From Eutreptiella sp. 'Long Island Sound 2002' (lineage: Eukaryota; Euglenozoa; Euglenophyceae; Eutreptiales; Eutreptiaceae): 64,000 bases of DNA. The translations under genes and the position numbers were made by a program. Positions within the stretch are counted from its first letter, which is position 1. Every line of letters starts with the position of its first letter. Shown piece by piece: positions 55,829-64,000 of this stretch. Location: the NCBI GenBank assembly GCA_964036045.1, contig OZ038380.1, positions 168,240,535-168,304,534 on the forward strand, given 5' to 3'. The notes below the pieces were generated by a model. That model ran no database searches, was not told the origin of the DNA, and worked only from the letters and a program-made list of their open reading frames with translations.

Positions 55829-57096
55829 TAACGTTCCCCCTATACGCCCTGCCCTCGCTGCACCGTTGTCCATGCTCTCCCAATACAGGCTGGCGAGAAA
55901 CAATGTTCCGGTCTGTCATTGTCCCAGACACGTTTCTGCACATACTAAATTAGCTTTCCTGTCACCACCCTTTAAAACCACCCATCACCAGGGAAGCATA
56001 GGTCCACAGGGCAAAAACAGCACATTTAGATTGAAAGCTGACAGCATTCAGTGTGAAACATACTTTGTTTTGACTTATCATCTGAGTTTTTGGACTGAGT
56101 AGGGATCTGGAACAGTCTCGTGTCTGGCAACACAGTGGTTGCCACAACCACTTTGGCCATTTGGGAAAATGGGTCCAAAAAAGCCTAATTCTCGCACACT
56201 GCGCACACAGCATACAGTGCACCCTCTTGGGGGGGGGGGGTAAGAAATGCTGATGGCCCATTACACCAACCATGGTGTGCCAATATGATTCGGAATAGTT
56301 TGCGACAAGCAAACAACGGCTGGAGTGCGCAAGGCGAAGCTGAAGCCCAATGGCCGGGCTTCCCCGCTCGGTTACTTTTTTTTTTTGCAACAGGCCTGCG
56401 CTAAGTAGCGATGAGGCTCTCGGGTTCACAACCCGGTCTCTGCATCAGTGCTGCAGGGCGCAGTACAGTCACCCGATATATCGTGTGGCCGGAAAGGCAA
56501 AGCTGGATCTGTGCTTGCAGAGGGTACCAATGCATGGTAGTGCAGCGGGGACTGCCACGCCGAAGCAACCCAAAAGTTCAGGGATTTAAAGTTTCAACAA
56601 GGATGCATTGAGGTTCTTACTTTCGTACTTTCATAAATGGCGGTTACACACAAACATGTTTGCTGTGAACCATACTTCCCCGCTCGGTTACCTTCGGGTC
56701 CGCCAGCCAGTCCCTGCCGCCACCTGTGCCAGCACCGCCGCCAGCAGTGACCTGCACACCGCATGCCCATCCACCATGACAATGCAGGGCGCGTGCCCTG
56801 GCCGCCGATGCATCAAACCTGTGTCTGTTCTTGCCTTGAAACTGCGGACCAGGCGAGAGCAGGCGGCAAGTTTATTCAGTCCAAGCTGCGTACACATTCT
56901 GTTTTCTGCGCACCGCTTGTGGGCATGATATCACAGCAGGTGGTAAGGCTACCAAACAGTCTTGCCCAAGCTACTCTCAGGGCAATGACCATGTCAAATC
57001 ATTGGCGTCCCAAGCTGAGACGGAAATGGTATGGAGATGCCCCCCATGCCTTCTTGGCAACTGCTGGCGCTCGCAGGTCCATAGGCGGAACAAATA
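55829..57096. other. No supported gene
   Basis: A single GCACACTGCGCACACAGCAT site at 56,193-56,212 mixes two variants. CTTCCCCGCTCGGTTAC occurs at 56,358 and again at 56,687. CTCGGGTTCACAACCCGG (56,418-56,435) forms a hairpin like a T arm but lacks the rest of a tRNA. 56,700-56,900 has GC-rich ORFs on both strands. Confidence 0.4.
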
Positions 57097-57463
57097 CCCC
57101 CCGCTCCCCCTTGTATAAGCTATGCAAAAGTCCCAAATTAATACGGTCCCTACGCCTACTGTAGCTTTGACAAGGCCGCAGACCCCCAGGTTCAAAAAGA
57201 GAAGTTTGCATGGTGAGCTAGTGCAAGAAAGCAGAATATAATACACAAATATCCCCAAAATCAGAGCTATGTGGGTTCAAGTGGGCAAACACTCACAATA
57301 GATGTGTCCATGACCCTGTGTAGCTGGCAAATTTGTCACCAAACCTATGTCTTATGTGGCTGCACTACATTTGTACGGAATCAAATTAGGTACCAAATTA
57401 ACACGGTCCCTGCACCTGCTGTAGCTTGGACAAGGGCGTAGCTTATACAGGGGAGGGGGGGGG
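57097..57463. mobile_element. TIR element E2, shorter relative of E1
   Basis: The ends are CCCCCCGCTCCCCCTTGTAT on the left and, inverted, CCCCCCCCCTCCCCTGTATA on the right, with TA immediately outside both. Inner words (CAAAAAGAGAAG, GGTGAGCTAGTGCAAG, ATTAATACGGTCCCTACGCC) match E1 in the same order, but about 215 bp are missing. No ORF. Confidence 0.8.
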
Positions 57464-58217
57464 TACAGGGCAAGCGGTAGCGGAGGTGGCATTCGTTGAA
57501 ATCAGGGTTTGAAGCACTGATGCGCACAGTATTGCAGCAATCACATAAAGACACCAAAGAGCTCTTTGGCCATGGGAGATGCAGTAGGCCGTTTTGCTGC
57601 CCCAGTCATGATGGAGGCAAAGGTGGCCTTGTGTTTCGGAGGGAGGGCAGGAGGGAGAGGAAGCAGGGAGGGGATAAGGAGGCGGCTATCACTGTATTTG
57701 AGGAGGGCTTCGCTTGCCAAGGGTGAAAGAATCAACTTGAAGAGGCGCTTGGAAAACGTCAAGAGCGGGCGGTGCATAGCCAGCTCTGCCGGACAGGGAA
57801 TGACCCTCCAAGATCCTCCACAGTCACCTTGTGGTGTTTCGGCAACAGGGTGCCCACAGGCCGGGGGGGGGGGGGGGTTGCACCGCGTGCACCTGTTGGA
57901 CTATTTTACCCGAAAACGGACCCAACCTCCTCATGCATGAAAAAGAGCCCCACAAACAGACAAACAGCACAACACAACGCGACAGTGGTTCAGCATTGGC
58001 GGTTCACGCTTCCCAAAGTGCACATTCAAGTCCTCCTGGGTTGCAGACACCTGAAAACAGTTACCAGAGGTCCCACAAGCGACACAAAGAATGGGTGCCC
58101 AAACCCTGGGACCTCTGGCAGCGGGGTCTGCCGCCCTTGACTTTCCACACCACGTGCGCACAGCATCGAGTGCTCCCCCTAATGGGCATGCACGAGGCAA
58201 ACCATGAGCATCCGGCA
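57464..58217. other. No supported gene
   Basis: ORFs on both strands have GC-driven composition. A 13-base G run lies at 57,860-57,873. Confidence 0.4.
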
Positions 58218-58560
58218 ACTCACATGTTCGGAAACCTAATGGGACAAGGGTAAGGTAGCAATGGTGCCCTCCCCACCTTGGGGATGAGAATACAACTCAC
58301 ATGTTCGGAAACCTACTGGGACAAGGGTTAGGTAGCAATGGTGCCCCTCCCCACCTTGGGGATGAGAATACAACGGGGGTTATGTTGGAATGGTTCAGCT
58401 CCCGGCTGTGGGGACTTGGATATAGCAAGGGTTGAATGGGCATGTCCGTCTCGGCTCCCACTTGTGGGGATGCGGATGCGGTGAGGGTGATGTAGATATT
58501 GTGTGCCTCCCTGCTTTGGGTATGGGATGTTGTGGGGGTTATGGCAAACAATAGCCACAT
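58218..58560. repeat. Short tandem array, 77-bp unit then decayed units
   Basis: CTCACATGTTCGGAAACCTA starts at 58,219 and again at 58,296. The following 200 bp keep CTCCC..TGTGGGGAT and similar blocks at about 60-70 bp spacing. Confidence 0.7.
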
Positions 58561-58765
58561 CACACCGACACCACGCTTCATTTGTGCAATAAACAGATGA
58601 CGGCCTCATATCATTGATTTTTTTTTGTACATCCGCCAATTCAATGTACAGCCCGGTCTGGGGAGCGGAATCATGGCTATGCCACAGTCCGTAATGGTCT
58701 GATGTGCCAGTCTGTCCGAGGCGTTCATAAACGATCCCTCGAATTTCCAGCATTGCTGCATTCAA
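58510..58765 (-). CDS. Short coding-like ORF, unrecognised
   Basis: From ATG at 58,765 it reads MNAAMLEIRGIVYERLGQTG, TSDHYGLWHSHDSAPQTGLY and IELADVQKKINDMRP. Composition is natural up to about 58,530, after which the frame enters the tandem repeat and loses character. It may be a first exon. No domain recognised. Confidence 0.35.
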
Positions 58766-60142
58766 CCATCAGGGTAGTGTCAGTGTATGACGCTGATCAC
58801 AGCAACTGCTCGTTATTGATTCTTGCTCTCACCTCTGGCTCTTCCCTCTCCCTGCTCTATCACTGATTTACCCTCTATCTCCGTCGTTTTCTGTCCCCTT
58901 TTCTTCCCTCTCTCCTAGTCATGACCCACAGTGATTCCTGTTTTGTCCTATAGTGGTGCAGCAAACCGATGCATCCACTGATGACAGCCTCATATCATTG
59001 AAACACCAGTCTCCGGTAACATGGCCAGAGCAAAACCTTGCATGATGCACTTATGGTGTGACGTGTCCTCTGTGCGCAGGCATGTGCACCGGCAACAGGA
59101 AAAAGAGCCCCCCTCACACGAACACGAATCTGAGGCCAACAACCAGACGCAACCATGATCCAGAATGTCCCTCCACAAGACAAGGGCAAACCACCGCTCT
59201 GTGTTCCACACAACACGCACCACCATACTACCCTGAGAGCGTACTTTTTTTTTTAAACTCGTGACCGAAGTTCCACCAAGTGTCCAAGTGTCCATTGAGA
59301 GTACACATAGCAGGTCATGGGTCAGTGACAGGACTACCATGAGAGCGTAGCCTGACCAGACGGTCATGGCGATCCGCCGGCACAAAGCAGGCGAGTGCAC
59401 CGGTCACTCACATGGTATCCAGTATCATGTGGTTTCCATGGGGTCACGGCAACTAGGGTCACTGAGAGGCCGTCAGGGGCCCAGGTCGCCTCGGGCGTTG
59501 CGCACCAAACAGTTGCGTTGCGCACCAAACAGTTGCAGGTAAGGGCAGGGTGCATTAGAAGGGAAGGAGCCTCAGAGGGGGTTCCAGCAGCAATGGGGCA
59601 GGCGGTTGGAGGGGGCTGCGAGAGCGATTGCAGGCGGTTGTTGTCGCTGACAAACGCCGTGGAAGCTGGCATTTGCCGCAAAAGGAGGCAGCGGCCTGGC
59701 CGGAGGCTGGAGGCTGGGGGAGGGGTGGGGGCAATGCATCCCTGGGTCAGAGTTTTTGAGTGTCCTCTCCCGGGGAATCACAAAACGGGCAGTCCCATGC
59801 CTGCCCTTTCGGTTTTTGCCCCCTGTCTTCCTCATGGCCAAGCCCCCCTGCACATGAAAGATAACCCACCGGGATGGACGTGGCGTACTTAAGGTGGGCG
59901 ACGGAAGGCGTGGGTTGCACATGGCGTACGGTTTTGGCGGTGGAGGAGGGGAAGGAAGATGGAAGCAACACAGACACTCTGGCCTTGGAAAACTGTCCCA
60001 TCTTCAGTGCCGGACGGGGTACCGGGGGGGGGGGGGGGGGGATGGTGCGGGCATATTTTGGTGAGGCAAAATTCGGTGAGGGGAAATTTTTGGTACAAAA
60101 TCTTAAATACAATGGAAAAATGTGGCACAACTTTTCCAAATA
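58766..60142. other. No supported gene
   Basis: CTCATATCATTGA occurs at 58,608 and 58,989 after GATGAC(A/G)GC. TTGCGCACCAAACAG is doubled at 59,497-59,534. There is an 18-base G run at 60,026-60,043. Confidence 0.4.
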
Positions 60143-60232
60143 ATGGGCACTCCAGGAATTGAACTGAAAACTTCCAGCTTGCAAGTGTAGTACTTCTACA
60201 ACTCAGCCATCTACTTTCCCTGCTGCTCACCT
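60143..60232 (-). repeat. tRNA-like remnant (A and B boxes)
   Basis: Minus strand: TGGCTGAGTTG fits an A box and AGTTCAATTCC a B box, with a possible TGC anticodon loop between, but the stems do not close. Similar in type to 40,838-40,907; probably SINE-derived. Confidence 0.3.
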
Positions 60233-61286
60233 GTGAAACAGGGTTCAAAGTGAAAACATAATGTCCCCAACAATTTAGACCCTCAGAACCTTGTACTGGA
60301 GAGAAAATGTGCACAGATCTGGTAAGGGCAAGAACGTGGCTTCAGTCCTTAAATACCACGGCAAAATGTGGTACAATTTTGGTGTGCCACATTTCGCCAT
60401 TCCGAATTTCGCACCTGCCATACCCCCCCCCCCCCCCAGTATGTGTCCTGCATGACTGTCGACGTCTGCAGCCTGTTCCATGTCACTGGCCTGGAACTGT
60501 CCCACTGGTTCGACGTCTGCAAAATGGATCCCCCCCCCCTCCCCCCCCCTCAAACTGACGGTGCTGCCGCCTCAGGGAATGCAGTACAAGACTTCGGGAA
60601 AGGCAGTCAAGAGGTCTGGAGCGGCGTTCTGCAGCGGGCGTTGTTCGGGGTGTTGCGTCCCAGAGGTACCCATTGGTTGCAGGCAGGGAGGCGAGCAGTC
60701 ACAATGTCAGGTCCCGGCACTGGCGGCGGCGTGAGCCCTGCGCAACCCGGCCGCCTGCAGTGTTCGGCGGGGGAGGCCGACCCCAGCACCCGATGTTTTT
60801 GCTGCCGCCAGAGGGAGGGCAGACGGAACCTTGCTTGTCGGGCGGTGTAGAGGCCAATGGGGTCGCGGTTGTACTGGGAAGGTCAGGAGTGGGTTGGATG
60901 CACACCTGGCGGCACGCACGCACGCAGGCACGCAGGGAACTGCAAAAACAAGAACAGTGCACACACGATGAGAACCGCAAACAAGAACAGAGCGAGAACA
61001 GCGGTGAAAGAAAACTCCTCCGGGGCTGCCCTGACGTCTTTCGGTCTGTTGGTACAGAAGGGCAAAGTGCAGTCCTGGACAGGGGGTCAGTGCAGATACA
61101 GGTCACTCCTGTCCCTTCACCTGCTCCACCCTCTGGGTTGCACCAATCAACAGACCAAGAAGAACCCCCATGGAGGAGTGCGTGTTCATGACTGCCCAAA
61201 ACAAATTACATCCTGTGTTAGGTGTAACCACCCAACCGCAAAAACACAAACATGAAACAGACAGACAGAAGGCTACATGGCCATCA
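60233..61286. other. No supported gene
   Basis: C runs at 60,425-60,438 and 60,531-60,549 break all frames. The ORFs at 60.6-61.2 kb are Arg/Cys/Pro-rich on both strands. GCACGCACGCAG repeats lie near 60,910-60,935. Confidence 0.4.
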
Positions 61287-61585
61287 CACACACACACACA
61301 CAAACACAAACACACACACACACACACACACACAGACACACACCTACACAGAGACAGCCCCCCACGCTCGTACCCCCCCCCTTGGCATAGTGTGTAACCG
61401 CCTCTGGTCCGCCGCGTGCCGCCGGTGGTGCAGCACCCAACGGCAGGGAGTACAAAGTTCATGTGCACGTGCATTTGCCAAGAGCGGTACCCGGGCTCAA
61501 CCAGGCCTTTACCTCTGTCTCCCACTTTGACCTGCAACATTTTGACTGTCACAGAGAAGAGCCTCACCTTTGCATGCACCCCTTT

Positions 61586-61617
<32 letters not shown>

Positions 61618-61853
61618 GTTGTGGTGGTGTGGTGTGGTGGTGTGGTGTGGTGTGGTGTGGTGTCGTGTGGGGTGGTGTGTCGTGGTGTGGCGTGGTGTGC
61701 CGTGCCGTGACGGGGGGTGCCGTGGGGTGGCATGGGGTGCGGTTCGGTGGGTTGGGGTGGGGTGGGGTGGGGTGGGGTGGGGTGGGGTGGGGTGGGGTGG
61801 GGTGGGGTGGGGTGGGGTGGGGTGGGGTGGGGTGGGGTGGGGTGGGGTGGGGC
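61287..61853. repeat. Simple repeats: CA, GT and a long GGGGT tract
   Basis: (CA)n at 61,287-61,345, (GT)n at 61,589-61,617, GTGGTGTGGT repeats at 61,620-61,700, and about 20 copies of GGGGT at 61,753-61,852. The GGGGT tract could form G-quadruplexes. The long ORFs through it are by-products. Confidence 0.9.
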
Positions 61854-61893
61854 GCCACTTGACGTCCTGCCGATGCCACGGCACGTTCTTGAT

Positions 61894-62306
61894 GTTTTGG
61901 CATGTGCACGCCCTGCCCTGCACCGCCCTGCACCCTCCTGCACTGCACTCCAGGACTCCTTAACCACAGTCAACCACAGTATTTGCAGGCCCCTTGGGGG
62001 CACGATGATGGCCCACGGCCGCGCTTATAGCGCCACATAGTGCATTGTCCACCCCTCCCGGGCGAGTAGTCCCCAGAAGGTACACTCAGCAAAATAACAT
62101 CAGCTGTACAGTACAGGGGGGGGGGGGGGTCTGCCTCAGTCTCAGCCTCAGCCACTGCACCCCCCCCCCTCCCAAAACCTCAGTTTTTATGGAAAACTTC
62201 GGTTTTGGCATGTGCACGCCCTGCCCTGCACCGCCCTGCACCCTCCTGCACTGCACTCCAGGACTCCTTAACCACAGTCAACCACAGTATTTGCAGGCCC
62301 CTTGGG
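61894..62306. repeat. 105-bp direct repeat, 308 bp apart
   Basis: 61,894-61,998 and 62,202-62,306 share GTTTTGGCATGTGCACGCCC through GCAGGCCCCTTGGG. The right copy stops 17 bp before the reverse-transcriptase stop codon, so it may be the element's 3' end sequence. Confidence 0.85.
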
Positions 62307-62322
62307 TAAAAATTTTTGTCTG

Positions 62323-64000
62323 TCACCCACCCATCCAGGCAGGGAGGGGGACTGTGCACGGGCAGACCGCCTTGTCGCGGTCTGCAATTGCTCCCCATGC
62401 TGCCCACTGTGGCGAATGGACCCAGAGGCGCTCCTTGGCAGCCGCCTCGATCACCGCTGCCCTGCCCCCCCTCCCGTCCCACGCTCTACTGATGGAGTCC
62501 GCTGGGTTTAGCTCGGACTGCACCCAGCAGAGGGTCACCTGCAGCCCAGTCCAGCGGAGACGGTGCGCAATCCTTCGTAGGATGCGCTGCTGCTGGACCC
62601 TGCCTGCCCCCGCCCTCCCCCAAAGCAGCTGGGCCAGCGCCCCCATGTTGTCCCCCACGAGCACGAGGCGCCGCGCTCGCCGCGCGTGCGCATCGTCCAG
62701 CGCCACCAGCGTCCCCCAAAGCTCAGCCGCCTGTTGGGTTGTCACCCACGCTGGGCATAGCGCCAGATCTGCCCCCCCCGGTCCCCAAGAGCCGACGCAG
62801 TAGGAGGGGTTAGCTCCTGTGGTCAGGGCATACCTGGCGGCGTCCACAAAGACGCGCACTGCCGGACCTTCGCTCGTGGTGTCTGGCTCCCAGCCCCTGT
62901 AGCACTGGGCAATGGCCTCGCAGAGCCCGCGCACCACTGCCGGCGGTGTGCGCCAGGCCCAGCGCGGGCCCCAGCGCAGCCAGGACCGGGCACCTGCCAG
63001 AAAGCACCCCCCCCAGGTTCCCTGGCCGCCCCAACCACCCGAGCTTCCCTAGTAGCCGCCTCAGGGCGACATAGGTGTATGGCTTAAGTGCCAGCCTCAC
63101 CCATGCCGCCACCACTGCTGCCACCGCCGAAGCCGCCGGTGCCACCCTGCGCCCACTCAGGTCCACATCCTTGCCCATCCACCGCAGGGAGCGCTGTGGT
63201 GTGAACACGGACTTCTCACTAATGATGAAGCCCGCACGTCGGAGGAGGTGGGCCGCGCTGTCGGTGACCGCGGCCACTTCCCCCGGGTCATGCCCGACAA
63301 AAAGGATATCATCTAGGTACTGTACCACCACCACCCCCCCCTTCCCCAGATCCCCCAGCAGGTCCGAAATGAGGGCCTGGACCAGCCCAGGCGCCTGGTG
63401 CCAACCAAAAGGCACGCGCAGGAAAGCGTACGTGCGCCCTTGGGCTGCCACCCGGATGGTGCTCGCCAGGGGGGGGGGGGAGCTCCACACTCCAGTAGCA
63501 GTTTGCTATGTCCAGTTTGGTGCCCCACAGGCCCCCCCCCCCCGGCCCCGCCCCCCCTTTTTCCCAGATCCCTGAGGAGGACCGCCAAGCCCTCTAGCGA
63601 TGGGAGCTTAAAAGGGCGGGCCTTGTATTTGCACCCCTTGTTGAACATCTTCATGTTCACAATGAGGGCGCATTTGCGCTCCGATTTCCACTTGACGAAC
63701 ACCTCCGCATTTGCATCCCCCCCCACCACGCTGACCAGGCCCTGGGACGCTAGGGTGGACAGGAGGGCCGCCACTCGTGGGCAGCGGGAGGGGGGGAGGG
63801 GATGGACACGCCCCCCCGCCCTGCCAAACTCGGGGTCAGCCCAGTCCTCCCAGACGTGCGTCGGCACTGACACACGGCCCGCGTCGCCCAACCCGCGCGC
63901 CGCGAGCTCCACAGTGACGCGCGACTGGTCGTTTAGACGGGTCGAGGAGCCCCCATCGAGCGGGATCTCACCCCCCGCCAGGAGGTGCAGCGCCTCCTCA
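62323..64000 (-). mobile_element. Reverse transcriptase / RNase H of a retroelement, runs off the window
   Basis: On the minus strand the coding region is open to the right edge. In order: KCALIVNMKMFNKG and RPFKLPSLEGL (RT finger region), TKLDIANCYWSVEL (first catalytic Asp), VPFGWHQAPGLVQAL, VVVVQYLDDILFVGHD (YLDD active site), RSLRWMGKDVDL. RNase H follows with VFVDAA, QQAAELWGTL, LVLVGDNMGAL and ELNPADSISR, giving the D-E-D-D set. Frame changes are needed near 63,534-63,545, 63,470-63,480 and 63,004-63,013, all G or C runs. No protease, integrase or tyrosine recombinase follows RNase H before the stop at 62,323. The motifs fit DIRS- or Ty3-like pol; I cannot choose between them. Confidence 0.8.

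Noticed and set aside
56390-56450. tRNA gene suggested by a perfect T-arm-like hairpin
   Set aside because: The invariant A of the T loop is missing and no D, anticodon or acceptor arm can be folded around it.
61416-61963. Long ORFs across the GT and GGGGT tracts
   Set aside because: They are simple-sequence translations (Gly/Trp/Val or His/Pro/Thr) open on both strands.

Overview
The window looks like nuclear DNA from a eukaryotic microbe, probably an alga or related protist. It is rich in repeats and mobile DNA. Evidence for a eukaryote: a gene whose frame becomes continuous only after removing four short introns (80-118 nt, GT..AG, two with GTATGT donors), an LTR element, Harbinger-type DDE transposases, small TA-flanked inverted-repeat elements, satellite arrays, and no operons or Shine-Dalgarno signals. 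I could not fix the lineage; nothing is plastid, mitochondrial or ribosomal.

Layout. 1-13,598: the edge of a satellite array with a 1,109-bp unit (12 units plus a partial one), partly organised as dimers. 13.6-19.6 kb: array boundary, a truncated histidine-kinase/receiver copy, and two related DNA elements (a short one without a gene at 15.6 kb, and one with a DDE transposase exon at 17.3-18.4 kb). 19.6-21.8 kb: an intact membrane hybrid histidine kinase, the best single-exon gene. 21.8-27.1 kb, same strand: a five-exon gene with a ParB-like GGQH motif and a broken gene with a WHPYK motif. 28.07-30.40 kb: an LTR element with only gag and a candidate -1 frameshift site. 31-38 kb: mostly gene-poor. 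38-46 kb: gene fragments, a zinc-finger ORF with trinucleotide runs, paralogous fragments at 39 and 45 kb, a DDE transposase split by a TIR element, and another TIR element with perfect 30-bp ends. 46.6-49.0 kb: a 104-bp minisatellite. 49-58 kb: more transposase pieces and small elements. 58-62 kb: simple repeats. 62.3 kb to the right edge: reverse transcriptase/RNase H, running off the window.

Main result. A short GC-rich site, roughly GC(A/C)CNGCGC repeated two to four times, occurs at least 14 times. The variable base usually agrees within a site and between the two sites of a pair. Three pairs bracket the three DDE transposase copies, and two others bracket about 0.3 kb without a gene. 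One of those 0.3-kb units is a deletion derivative of a transposase-bearing unit. At two loci the site differs in both halves although the adjoining 102 bp are identical.

Frame breaks in the reverse transcriptase and in the gene at 24.8-27.1 kb often fall in G/C homopolymers, so some pseudogene calls may reflect homopolymer-length error.
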